The notes under the pieces are model-generated. The model was not told where the DNA came from and searched no databases. It saw nothing but the letters and a program-made list of their open reading frames with translations. The translations under genes were made by a program, and so were the position numbers. Of a stretch of 41,704 bases of DNA, positions 1-7,538 are shown in pieces (within the stretch, counting starts at the first letter, position 1; each line of letters begins with the position of its first letter). Source of the stretch: Geminicoccus sp. (GTDB taxonomy: Bacteria > Pseudomonadota > Alphaproteobacteria > UBA7985); assembly GCA_002708995.1 (NCBI GenBank), contig PAPT01000017.1:1-41704 (forward strand), given 5' to 3'.

Positions 1-609
1 CGTCACGGTGTGCTGCTGATCGCCGACGAGGTGATCACCGCCTTTGGTCGCACCGGTGCCTGGACCGGCTCGCGGCTATGGGGGGGGCAGCCCGACCTGA
101 TGGGCACCGCCAAAGCGATCACCAACGGCTACTTCCCCTTTGGCGCGGTCATGATCAGCGGCGCGGTTGCCGAAGTGTTCGAAAACAACGCCAGCGCCTT
201 GGGCATGATCGGCCACGGCTACACCTATTCTGGCCACCCGGTCGGGGCGGCTGCGGCCTTGGCCTGCCTGCCCGAAATCGAACGGCTGAACGTGGCGGAC
301 AATGCCGCCGCGCGCGGGGAAGAACTGCTCGCCGGTGGCAAGGCGCTGGCTGAGAAATATGAGTTGGTCGGCGATGTGCGCGGCAAGGGGCTGATGTTCT
401 GCCTCGAGCTGGTCAGCGATCGGGCCAGCAAGACCCCCGCCGCCAAAGCCACCATGCAGGCAGTCTTCGATGGCGCCTACGAGGCCGGGGTCATGGTCCG
501 GGTCTCCGGCCCCAACGTCATCCTCTCGCCCTCGCTGGTGATCACGGCCGAGGACGTCCGCAAGATTCTCGACGGGGTCGAAGCCGGGCTGAAGGCGGCA
601 AGCGCGTGA
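1..609 (+). CDS. Class III aminotransferase (omega-transaminase type), 5'-truncated
   Basis: This is the C-terminal 202 codons of a PLP-dependent class III aminotransferase; the frame is open from base 1, so the N-terminal half lies outside the window. The cofactor-binding Asp lies in IADEVITAFGRTG (D9 of the visible part) and the Schiff-base lysine is K38 in GTAKAITNGY. GHGYTYSGHPVGAAAAL is typical of the omega-amino acid/amine:pyruvate branch. The family moves an amino group from an amine or omega-amino acid to pyruvate or 2-oxoglutarate in the cytoplasm. The stop overlaps the GTG start of the next gene (GTGA, 606-609), so the two are translationally coupled. An amine or amino acid substrate fits the neighbouring decarboxylase and transporter; which one is not visible. 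Confidence 0.93.
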   Translation, partial: RHGVLLIADEVITAFGRTGAWTGSRLWGGQPDLMGTAKAITNGYFPFGAVMISGAVAEVFENNASALGMIGHGYTYSGHPVGAAAALACLPEIERLNVADNAAARGEELLAGGKALAEKYELVGDVRGKGLMFCLELVSDRASKTPAAKATMQAVFDGAYEAGVMVRVSGPNVILSPSLVITAEDVRKILDGVEAGLKAASA

Positions 610-2075
610 GCGGAAAGCCGGACAGCTCGACCCAGCCACTGGACTGGGCGCAGTTCCCTCAATGGGGCGCGCGGGCTGCGCAATGGGCAGGCGAATACCA
701 CGCCGGCCTGCGCGACCAGCCGGTGCGACCGCCCCTGAACCCCGGTGCAACGCTGGCAGCCCTGCCTGAAGCCCCGCCTGAGCAGGCTGAGAGCACCGAA
801 GCGATCTTCAGGGACTTCAAAGACATCATCATGCCGGGGATGACCCACTGGCAGCATCCGCGCTTCTTCGCCTACTTCCCCTCCAATGCCGCACCGATTG
901 CCGTGCTCGCCGAGTATCTGGCCTCGTCGGTTGCCGCCCAGTGTATGCTGTGGCAGACCTCACCCGCCGCCACGGAGCTGGAGACAAGGGTACTGGACTG
1001 GCTGCGGCAGGCGGTAGGGCTGCCCAAGGGCTTTTCGGGGGTCATCCAGGACACGGCGTCGTCGGCGACGCTGGCCGCTGTGCTGACCATGCGCGAGCGG
1101 GCGCTGAACTGGGCGGGCAACCAGCACGGTCTGAGCGACGCTGGTCGCCTGCGGATCTATGTCGCCGACGAGGTGCATTCTTCGGTTGATGCCGCTGTCT
1201 GGATTGCCGGGATAGGCCACGAAAACATGGTTCGCATCCCGGTCAGCGGGCCGCGCCGGGCCATGGATGTCGAGGCGCTGGAACAGGCGATTGCGCTGGA
1301 CCGCGCCGAGGGCTTCATTCCCACCGGTGTAATCGCCAGCGTCGGGGCGACCAGCGTTGGTTCGACCGATCACATTGCCGCCGTGCTGGCTGTGGCCAGA
1401 GCCCATGACCTTTACAGCCACGTCGACGCGGCCTGGGCCGGGGCGGCTATGATCTGCCCTGAATTCCGGGATTTGTGGGACGGCATTGAACAGGCTGATT
1501 CGATCGTCCTGAACCCCCATAAGTGGCTCGGCACGCCCTTTGATTGCTCAGCTCATTTCCTTGCCGACCCTGACAGTCTGGTGAAGACGCTGGCGACCCA
1601 GCCCGAGTACCTCAAGACCCACGGCGCGGATGGCGTCATCAACTATTCCGAATGGTCGATCCCGCTGGGGCGTCGCTTCCGTGCGCTCAAGCTCTGGTTC
1701 CTGCTGCGCGGGCATGGGCTAGAAGGCCTGCGCCGTATGATCCGCGACCATGTGCGCTGGGCCGGGCAGGTCGAGGCGGCGCTCGCCGCGCTGCCACAGT
1801 TGGAGATCGTCACGCCCTGTATGCTGTCGCTGTTCTCCTTCCGCGTCCGGCCCGAGGGCATGGCCGGCGCAGACCTTGACGCGTTCAACCTCGCGCTGCT
1901 CGAAGCCATCAACGCAGACGGGCGAATTTATCTGACCCAGACCCGGATCGACGATAAACTGGTGATCCGGTTTCAGGCGGGGCCGTTTTCGATGACCGAG
2001 GCGGACGCGGAAACCGCCGTCACGGTGATCGCCAAGATGGCGGCCACGGCCCTCGAACAGGTCAGGGGAGGCTGA
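606..2075 (+). CDS. Group II PLP decarboxylase, aromatic-L-amino-acid decarboxylase type
   Basis: A 489-residue protein of the DDC/glutamate decarboxylase family, full length for aromatic-L-amino-acid decarboxylases. Key residues are at the expected places: the PLP-stacking His in DEVHSSVD (H191), the pyridine-nitrogen Asp in HVDAAWAG (D274) and the Schiff-base Lys in LNPHKWLG (K306). The NPHKWL form is that of aromatic amino acid decarboxylases rather than diaminobutyrate decarboxylases. The family converts L-Tyr, L-Trp, L-Phe or L-DOPA to the amine plus CO2; some plant and insect members instead make aldehydes, and sequence alone does not exclude that here. The GTG start overlaps the previous stop. 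Between an amine-type transaminase and a tricarboxylate-type transporter, it probably processes the imported compound. Confidence 0.9.
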   Translation: MSGKPDSSTQPLDWAQFPQWGARAAQWAGEYHAGLRDQPVRPPLNPGATLAALPEAPPEQAESTEAIFRDFKDIIMPGMTHWQHPRFFAYFPSNAAPIAVLAEYLASSVAAQCMLWQTSPAATELETRVLDWLRQAVGLPKGFSGVIQDTASSATLAAVLTMRERALNWAGNQHGLSDAGRLRIYVADEVHSSVDAAVWIAGIGHENMVRIPVSGPRRAMDVEALEQAIALDRAEGFIPTGVIASVGATSVGSTDHIAAVLAVARAHDLYSHVDAAWAGAAMICPEFRDLWDGIEQADSIVLNPHKWLGTPFDCSAHFLADPDSLVKTLATQPEYLKTHGADGVINYSEWSIPLGRRFRALKLWFLLRGHGLEGLRRMIRDHVRWAGQVEAALAALPQLEIVTPCMLSLFSFRVRPEGMAGADLDAFNLALLEAINADGRIYLTQTRIDDKLVIRFQAGPFSMTEADAETAVTVIAKMAATALEQVRGG

Positions 2076-2081
2076 GCCAGC

Positions 2082-2774
2082 ATGGTCGACTTCCGCAGCC
2101 AGACAACGGTGCCGCCTTTGCGTAGCCAGGCTACGGGATCGGCATTGCGTTCTTCGGCAGCGGAGACGCCCTTCGCCAGCACCATCCCGGCCGAGCGCCG
2201 CTTTAAGGTCGCCGACCTGTTCAAGTTCCAGCGGGGACGGGCGGACCTGCTGTTCTCCGTGCTTATCCTCGGGGTGGCGCTGCTGCTGGTGCTGACCTTC
2301 TTCGATCAGAGCGGCTGGGCTGACCGTGATTTGCCGCAAAAGCGGCTAGGCAAGGTGCTCAAACAGCCGTGGATCGGCCCGGTGATCGCGCTGCTGATTC
2401 TGGTACCGGCGGCGCTGGGCAACCTCGGCCTGAGCCTGCGCCGCGCGCTGCTCGACCGGCGCAAGCATCGCCCGAACAAGACCCGCTATGAGGTGGTGCA
2501 GTGGCTGCGCGCCATCGAGTTCATCGTCTATTTCATCATTTATACCCGCAGCATCGAGATCGTTGGCTACCTGATCGCCACGGTGATCTTCGCCATGCTG
2601 ATGGTGGTGCGGCTGGGTTATCGCAGCTGGCGCTGGGTTGGAATCGCGGCGGGGGTCAGCTTCCTCTCGGTGGTGTTCTTCCGCACCCTGCTGCAGATCA
2701 AGACGCCGGTGAACATCTGGCTCTATAACCAACTTCCCGACGGCCTCGAGCGGTTCATGAAGGTGTTTTTCTGA
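2082..2774 (+). CDS. tctB: Tripartite tricarboxylate transporter small membrane subunit (TctB family)
   Basis: A 230-residue membrane protein with about four hydrophobic segments (roughly residues 56-73, 99-113, 143-185 and 190-205), the layout of TctB, the small subunit of the tripartite tricarboxylate transporter (TTT). It lies directly before a clear TctA gene and overlaps it by one base (TGATG at 2772-2776). A purine-rich GGGGAGG about ten bases upstream supports the ATG at 2082. That start gives an unusual polar, Ser/Thr/Arg-rich N-terminal extension of about 50 residues before the first membrane segment, longer than I expect for TctB. A shorter start is possible, but no alternative ATG exists there. 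The assignment rests more on context and topology than on motif identity. Confidence 0.85.
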   Translation: MVDFRSQTTVPPLRSQATGSALRSSAAETPFASTIPAERRFKVADLFKFQRGRADLLFSVLILGVALLLVLTFFDQSGWADRDLPQKRLGKVLKQPWIGPVIALLILVPAALGNLGLSLRRALLDRRKHRPNKTRYEVVQWLRAIEFIVYFIIYTRSIEIVGYLIATVIFAMLMVVRLGYRSWRWVGIAAGVSFLSVVFFRTLLQIKTPVNIWLYNQLPDGLERFMKVFF

Positions 2775-4303
2775 TGGATGCACTGATGACCGGTCTGAGC
2801 AATCTTCTCGATCCGCAGGTGCTGATCGCGCTGCTGATTGGTTCGGTCGGTGGGCTGATCATCGGGGCTGTGCCGGGTATTGGTCCGGCGATTGCCATCG
2901 CCATCCTGCTGCCCGCAACCGTATTCCTGCCTGATCTGGTGTCGCTGGTGCTGCTGCTCGGGGTCTACGGCTCGTCGATGTATGGTGGGGCAATCCCGGC
3001 GATCCTGATCAACACACCCGGCACGCCGGTCAACGCCCTGACCACCTACGACGGCCACGCCATGACCAGGCGGGGCGAGGCGCCGCGCGCGCTGTCGCTG
3101 GCCTATAGCGCGTCGTTCTTCGGCGGCACTTTCTCGATCATGACGGCGCTGATCGCGCTGCTTGTCTTCGGGCCTTACCTGCGGGATCTGGGGGCGCTGT
3201 TCGGCAGCCGCGACATCTTTATGGCGGCGGTGCTGGGCATGGTGCTGCTGATCCTCGCGCATCGGCAGAACATGCTGATCGCCGCGCTGCTGTTCGGCTT
3301 TGGTATGCTGATCACGCTGGTGGGGCGGCAGTCAACGCGCGGGTTCCAGCGCTATACCTTCGGCCTCGACGAACTGGCGTCGGGCTTTAACCTGATCGTG
3401 GTGATCGTGGGCATTTTCGCGCTCAGTCAGGCGCTGTTCCTGATGATCGGCAAGGACGATAACGCCAAGGAAGTTAGCTTCAAAGGCGGGCTGTTCCGGG
3501 GGCTCAGCGAGCTGCGCAAGTATCCGCTGATCACCACGCTCTCGGGCATGTACGGCACCATCATGGGAATCATCCCCGGCGTGGGCGAGTTTGTCGCTCA
3601 GTTCTTCTCCTACGCCACTGCGCGCAGCTTTTCCAAGGAGCCGCAGCGTTTCGGTCACGGCTCGCCCGAGGGCCTGATCGCATCGGAGACCGCGAACAAT
3701 GCGGTGCCTGCTGCGGCGATGATCCCGCTGCTGGCACTGGGTGTGCCCGGCGAGGCGCTGACAGCGATGATGATGGTGGTCTTCTTCGACGCCGGGATCA
3801 AACCCGGGCCGGATATCTTCGAGAAGAGCCCCGATTTCCTATTCAGCCTGTTCATCTCGCTACTGATCATCAACGTGCTGGTGGTGATCACGCTGCTGTT
3901 CTCGACCCGGTTCATCGCTCGCATGATCTACATCCCGAACCGGTTCCTGGGCGTGTTCATCATGATCTTTGCCTTTGTCGGGGTGTTCAGCATCCGCAAC
4001 AACTTCTTCGACTGCGCCGTGGCGGCCGTGTTCGGCTTCATCGGCTACATCCTGCGCCGCTTGAACTGGCCGCTGGTCCCGGTCGTGCTCGGCATGGTGC
4101 TGGGTGCGATCATGATCGAGCGCCTGACCGCGGGCAGCAGTCGCGTCAAAACCTGGGTCGATCTGGTCGATCGGCCCGTTTCCGGAACACTGGCTGTGGT
4201 CATCTTGGGCGTGATCATGGTCGTGTTGGTCAGCCAGATCGTCGAACACCGTCGGCGCAACAGCGGGCCAAACAAGCGGGGGAGGAAAGCCCCGTCCGCC
4301 TGA
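2774..4303 (+). CDS. tctA: Tripartite tricarboxylate transporter large membrane subunit TctA
   Basis: A 509-residue polytopic inner-membrane protein of normal TctA length. It carries both conserved Gly/Pro-rich halves: GAVPGIGPAIAIAILLPAT followed by YGSSMYGGAIPAILINTPGT in the first half, and GIIPGVGEFVAQF with SETANNAVPAAAMIPLLALG in the second. TctA forms the secondary-transport channel that works with TctB and a periplasmic TctC receptor to import carboxylates using an ion gradient. The start codon overlaps the TctB stop. The gene order here (B-A-C) differs from the better-known C-B-A order. The transported carboxylate cannot be read from the sequence; the upstream decarboxylase and transaminase suggest an amino-acid-like or aromatic acid. 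Confidence 0.95.
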   Translation: MDALMTGLSNLLDPQVLIALLIGSVGGLIIGAVPGIGPAIAIAILLPATVFLPDLVSLVLLLGVYGSSMYGGAIPAILINTPGTPVNALTTYDGHAMTRRGEAPRALSLAYSASFFGGTFSIMTALIALLVFGPYLRDLGALFGSRDIFMAAVLGMVLLILAHRQNMLIAALLFGFGMLITLVGRQSTRGFQRYTFGLDELASGFNLIVVIVGIFALSQALFLMIGKDDNAKEVSFKGGLFRGLSELRKYPLITTLSGMYGTIMGIIPGVGEFVAQFFSYATARSFSKEPQRFGHGSPEGLIASETANNAVPAAAMIPLLALGVPGEALTAMMMVVFFDAGIKPGPDIFEKSPDFLFSLFISLLIINVLVVITLLFSTRFIARMIYIPNRFLGVFIMIFAFVGVFSIRNNFFDCAVAAVFGFIGYILRRLNWPLVPVVLGMVLGAIMIERLTAGSSRVKTWVDLVDRPVSGTLAVVILGVIMVVLVSQIVEHRRRNSGPNKRGRKAPSA

Positions 4304-4346
4304 ACAAGAATTCCCTTTCACCCAGCTTTTTTCGGAGGAGAAAACC

Positions 4347-5285
4347 ATGAAGAAGCTTATGATTGCAGCAGCTGCGGCTGTTGCTTCTCTCGGCCTGGCG
4401 GTCAACGCACAGGCTGAATACCCAACCGGGCCGGTGCAGTTCATCGTGCCATGGCCTCCCGGTGACTTCGAAGACATCCTGACCCGCTGGATCGCTGAAG
4501 ACATGCAGGCTGCGACCGGTATTCCGGCGTCTGTGGTCAACCGTCCCGGCGGTGGTGACGGCCCGTTCCCGGGCGCACTGGAAGTGCTCGATGCACCTGC
4601 TGACGGTTCGGTCATCGGCTCCTTCGTGATCGGTGTTCCGATTGTGGGTCCGAAGATCGGCATCGGTATCGAAGAAGACAGCTTCGTCCCTGTCGGTATC
4701 TTCCTGACCTACCCATTCGTGCTGGCCGCTTCCGGCGACGCGCCTTACAGCGACATGGCTGAGCTGGCCTCGCATGCTGCCGATAACGACGTGGTTCTGG
4801 GCCACTTTGGCGCGGGTCTGACCCCGACCAAGGCGACCTTCGCCGCTGCCAAGAACATGGGCTTCGAGTTCGCTGATGATTCGGCCTTCGACATGCTCGA
4901 CTGTAACACACTGTCTGCGGGTGACGCTGACGTGATCAACACCACGCTGGCGCTGATCGAGCCTTGCCTGGGCGAGATCAACGTTCTCGCCAACATCGGC
5001 GCTGAGCCGATCGGCAAGCTGCCTGGCGTCGGCACCCTGTCTGCACAGGCCGGGATCAACGACCTGGAGCTGTGGAACGGCCTGTTCGTGAAGAAGGGCA
5101 CCCCGCAGGAGGTCATCGACACCCTCGCAGCTGTGGCTGAAGCGACCATGATGTCCGAGCGGGCACAGGCGCTGATGGCTGAAACCGGTGCTGCCGTCTA
5201 CTGGCAGGGCACGGACGAGTCCATCGCCCGGATTGCAGCAGACACGGCCAAGGACGCCGAGCTGGCTGCCATCATCGGCAACTAA
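4347..5285 (+). CDS. tctC: TTT-family periplasmic substrate-binding protein (TctC/Bug family)
   Basis: A 312-residue protein with a textbook Sec signal peptide: MKK, then an Ala/Val-rich core and an AQA|E cleavage site after residue 23. The mature part starts with the Bug-family signature YPTGPVQFIVPWPPG, so it is the extracytoplasmic solute receptor of the tripartite transporter encoded just upstream. An excellent Shine-Dalgarno (CGGAGGAG, eight bases before ATG) and a 43-base gap after tctA suggest it is translated independently and more strongly, as is usual for binding proteins. Codon choice also looks smoother than in its neighbours, consistent with high expression. The gene is followed by a strong intrinsic terminator, so this is the last cistron of the operon. 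Confidence 0.94.
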   Translation: MKKLMIAAAAAVASLGLAVNAQAEYPTGPVQFIVPWPPGDFEDILTRWIAEDMQAATGIPASVVNRPGGGDGPFPGALEVLDAPADGSVIGSFVIGVPIVGPKIGIGIEEDSFVPVGIFLTYPFVLAASGDAPYSDMAELASHAADNDVVLGHFGAGLTPTKATFAAAKNMGFEFADDSAFDMLDCNTLSAGDADVINTTLALIEPCLGEINVLANIGAEPIGKLPGVGTLSAQAGINDLELWNGLFVKKGTPQEVIDTLAAVAEATMMSERAQALMAETGAAVYWQGTDESIARIAADTAKDAELAAIIGN

Positions 5286-5308
5286 TCTGCTTCGCGCAGG
5301 ATGAGGTG

Positions 5309-5341
5309 ATCCGCGCCCCGGCGTTCCGGGGTGCGGATTTT
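5309..5341 (+). terminator. Intrinsic terminator of the decarboxylase-tct operon
   Basis: Thirteen paired bases (5309-5321 with 5326-5338, one G-U pair), a four-base CGTT loop and a run of four T. It starts 24 bases after the tctC stop and separates this operon from the GATase-P450 cluster. Confidence 0.88.
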
Positions 5342-5405
5342 CCGCCGATCCCGCCGCAGGGGGGCAAGGCCCGCCAGGCTTGGCCCTCTGCATCACCGGG
5401 TAAGT

Positions 5406-5423
5406 CCGGACTGAACAACAACA
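5406..5423 (+). repeat. Short direct repeat, copy 1 (CCGGACTGAACAACAACA)
   Basis: An 18-base motif 28 bases before the amidotransferase ATG. It recurs with one inserted base before the P450 gene (6221-6239). Its placement in two leaders of the same cluster suggests a shared translational or regulatory element, but two copies are thin evidence. Confidence 0.45.
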
Positions 5424-5451
5424 GCTTTTGAGACAGCCAAAGACGACAGCC

Positions 5452-6207
5452 ATGGACCGGATCCGCCTCGGCATACTGCAGGTCAATCACGACAAGAGCG
5501 AAAGCATCGGCGATCACTTCCCCGACGACGCCCATCGCTTCCGTGACCTTTTCGATGCTCTCGAACAGCGGTTTTCCTACCGCGTGTACATGACCATTGG
5601 CGATGAAGTGCCCGAGAGCCTCGACGAGCAGGACGCGTTTCTGATCACCGGCTCGCCGCTGTCCGTGCTCGATGAACACAGTTTCCTGCCCCCGCTCGAT
5701 GATTTCATCCGCGCCTGCGATGCTGCGCGCAAGCCTCTGATCGGCACCTGCTTCGGTCATCAGGCGATTGCGGTTGCGCTGGGCGGCAAGGTCGAGCGCG
5801 CCGCTGCGGGCTGGAATGTAGGTATCGAAACCACCCACTTTCTCGAAAACGCAGCCTTCATGACGGACGCGCAGCGTGACCTTGGCTTCTACGTCTTCCA
5901 CGAGGATCACGTCAGCGTCTTGCCCCCGCAGGCGCGGCTGACCGGGCGCGGGGACTTCTGTCCGACCGCTGCCTTTGCCGTCGGCGATCACATCATGACC
6001 ACGCAGGCTCATCCCGAGTTCACAGACCGCTTCATGCGTGCGGTCGTGGATGACTGCCTTGGCCTGCTCGGCGAGGACGGCCACGCGGCGGCCACTGACA
6101 GCCTCGACCGGGGCCGGAATGACGGCCCGCTTTTTGCCCGCTGGATGACCCGCTTTATCCTTAACCACCTCAACGGCCACGACAGCCACGATCGGCGTAA
6201 GCGATGA
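5452..6207 (+). CDS. Class I glutamine amidotransferase-like (GMP-synthase-type) hydrolase
   Basis: A 251-residue stand-alone class I glutamine amidotransferase domain. The nucleophile elbow is LIGTCFGHQAIA (C100) and the rest of the triad is in TTQAHPEF (H187, E189), so it should be catalytically competent. No synthetase domain is attached, so it is not GMP synthase itself. Relatives include amidohydrolases of gamma-glutamyl compounds such as PuuD, and AtdA2/TdnT of aniline degradation clusters. The ATG at 5452 is preferred over a TTG at 5428, because homology starts right after it. It lies 48 bases before a P450 gene and in the same direction as a GS-like ligase, the partner expected for a gamma-glutamylation/deglutamylation route. 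The precise substrate is unknown. Confidence 0.88.
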   Translation: MDRIRLGILQVNHDKSESIGDHFPDDAHRFRDLFDALEQRFSYRVYMTIGDEVPESLDEQDAFLITGSPLSVLDEHSFLPPLDDFIRACDAARKPLIGTCFGHQAIAVALGGKVERAAAGWNVGIETTHFLENAAFMTDAQRDLGFYVFHEDHVSVLPPQARLTGRGDFCPTAAFAVGDHIMTTQAHPEFTDRFMRAVVDDCLGLLGEDGHAAATDSLDRGRNDGPLFARWMTRFILNHLNGHDSHDRRKR

Positions 6208-6220
6208 TCGTACCCCGCGC

Positions 6221-6239
6221 CCGGACTGAACCAACAATA
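6221..6239 (+). repeat. Short direct repeat, copy 2 (CCGGACTGAACCAACAATA)
   Basis: Matches the motif at 5406-5423 apart from one inserted C and the last bases; it lies 16 bases before the P450 ATG, just before its GGAG ribosome binding site. Confidence 0.45.
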
Positions 6240-6255
6240 CCACGGAGCCTTGAGT

Positions 6256-7494
6256 ATGATCGATGACGGTCACCTTGATCTGAGCAGCCATGACGCCTTC
6301 AGCGGCGGGGTGCCCCACCGGACCTTTGCCCGCCTTCGGGCCGAAGAGCCGGTGCACTGGACCCCCGAGCACGACGGCGGTCGCGGCTTCTGGTCGGTCA
6401 CGCGCCATGCTGACATTCTGACCGCCAACGGCAACAACGCGGTATTCAGCAGCGGGCAGGGGATCCGGATCGAGGATCAGACCCGGGAGGAATACCTCGC
6501 TCGACGCACGTTTCAGGAAACCGATCCACCCGAGCACCGGATCACCCGCAAGCTGGTCAACCCGGCTTTCTCCCGCCCGGCCATCACCCGCTACGAGGCC
6601 ATGATCCGCTCGCTTGCAGCAGAGATTGTCGATGAGGCGCTGAGCAACGACGAATTCGACGCCGTCGAGGTACTGGCCAAGCGCCTGCCGATGATGATGC
6701 TCGGGAGGATCCTCGGGGTGCCGGATGCCGACTTGCCGTGGCTGGTTGAGAAGGGTGACGCCCTGATCGGCAACAGCGACCCGGATTTCACTGATACCGT
6801 CATCGACAAGATGGATACGCAGGCCTACCGCTTCATGCCCTTCCGCAGCCCGGCGGGGGTGGAGCTCTATGACTACGCCGATGCGGTTCTGCGCGGGGAT
6901 AAGCCGGTCGACCCCGAAGGCGTGCTGGCGCGCGTCATGGCGGCCAACGCCGCTGACGGGGTCATGGAAGCGCGCGACTTCAAGAACTTCTTCTGCCTGC
7001 TGGTTGCGGCGGGCAACGATACGACGCGGTATTCGATTTCCATGGCGCTGTACGAGCTGACCCGCGACCCGAGCCTGCTGGCGCAGCTGCGAAGCGGCAC
7101 GGTCTGGGATACAGCGGCCGATGAGTTCATCCGGCTGGCCTCGCCAACCATGCACTTCCGGCGCACTGCAACTGGGGATACCGAGCTGGGTGGGCAGGCC
7201 ATCCGCGCGGGCGACAAGGTCATCCTGTGGTTCGTCTCCGGCAATCGGGACGCCCAGGTCTTCGACCAGCCCGACCGGGTCAATCTCGCGCGCAATCCCA
7301 ACCCACACCTGGCCTTCGGGCAGGGTGGGGTGCACCTGTGCCTTGGGATGTGGCTGGCGCGGCTGGAAATCCGGGTGCTGCTCGAAGAGCTCTCGTCGCG
7401 CCTGGCAGGGATCGAGGCGCTGGGGGAACCCGCCTGGACCCGGTCGAACTTCATTTGCGGGGTCAAGAGCCTGCCTGTAAGGATCAGGCGTTGA
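6256..7494 (+). CDS. Cytochrome P450 (soluble bacterial class)
   Basis: A 412-residue soluble cytochrome P450 with all diagnostic elements: the I-helix oxygen-activation motif AAGNDTT (D255-T256-T257), the K-helix ExxR in DEFIRLASP (E290, R293) and the heme-thiolate loop AFGQGGVHLCLG with Cys362. The extra glycine in that loop and the overall length match the group containing linalool 8-monooxygenase and CYP125/CYP142-type enzymes. It would hydroxylate an organic substrate using O2 and electrons from a ferredoxin and reductase, neither of which is encoded nearby. The start at 6256 is preferred to a TTG two codons upstream, because GGAG sits eight bases before it. It lies between an amidotransferase and a glutamine-synthetase-like ligase, which suggests that a gamma-glutamylated amine is the substrate. 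Confidence 0.95.
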   Translation: MIDDGHLDLSSHDAFSGGVPHRTFARLRAEEPVHWTPEHDGGRGFWSVTRHADILTANGNNAVFSSGQGIRIEDQTREEYLARRTFQETDPPEHRITRKLVNPAFSRPAITRYEAMIRSLAAEIVDEALSNDEFDAVEVLAKRLPMMMLGRILGVPDADLPWLVEKGDALIGNSDPDFTDTVIDKMDTQAYRFMPFRSPAGVELYDYADAVLRGDKPVDPEGVLARVMAANAADGVMEARDFKNFFCLLVAAGNDTTRYSISMALYELTRDPSLLAQLRSGTVWDTAADEFIRLASPTMHFRRTATGDTELGGQAIRAGDKVILWFVSGNRDAQVFDQPDRVNLARNPNPHLAFGQGGVHLCLGMWLARLEIRVLLEELSSRLAGIEALGEPAWTRSNFICGVKSLPVRIRR

Positions 7495-7538
7495 GACGCT
7501 GCGCCTAGTGTACCGATGTTTGTGAGTGAGAAGCCGAT

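Noticed and set aside
5272-7335. Long minus-strand open frame across the amidotransferase and P450 genes
   Set aside because: Antisense shadow of two genes with complete active-site motifs; no recognisable motifs of its own.
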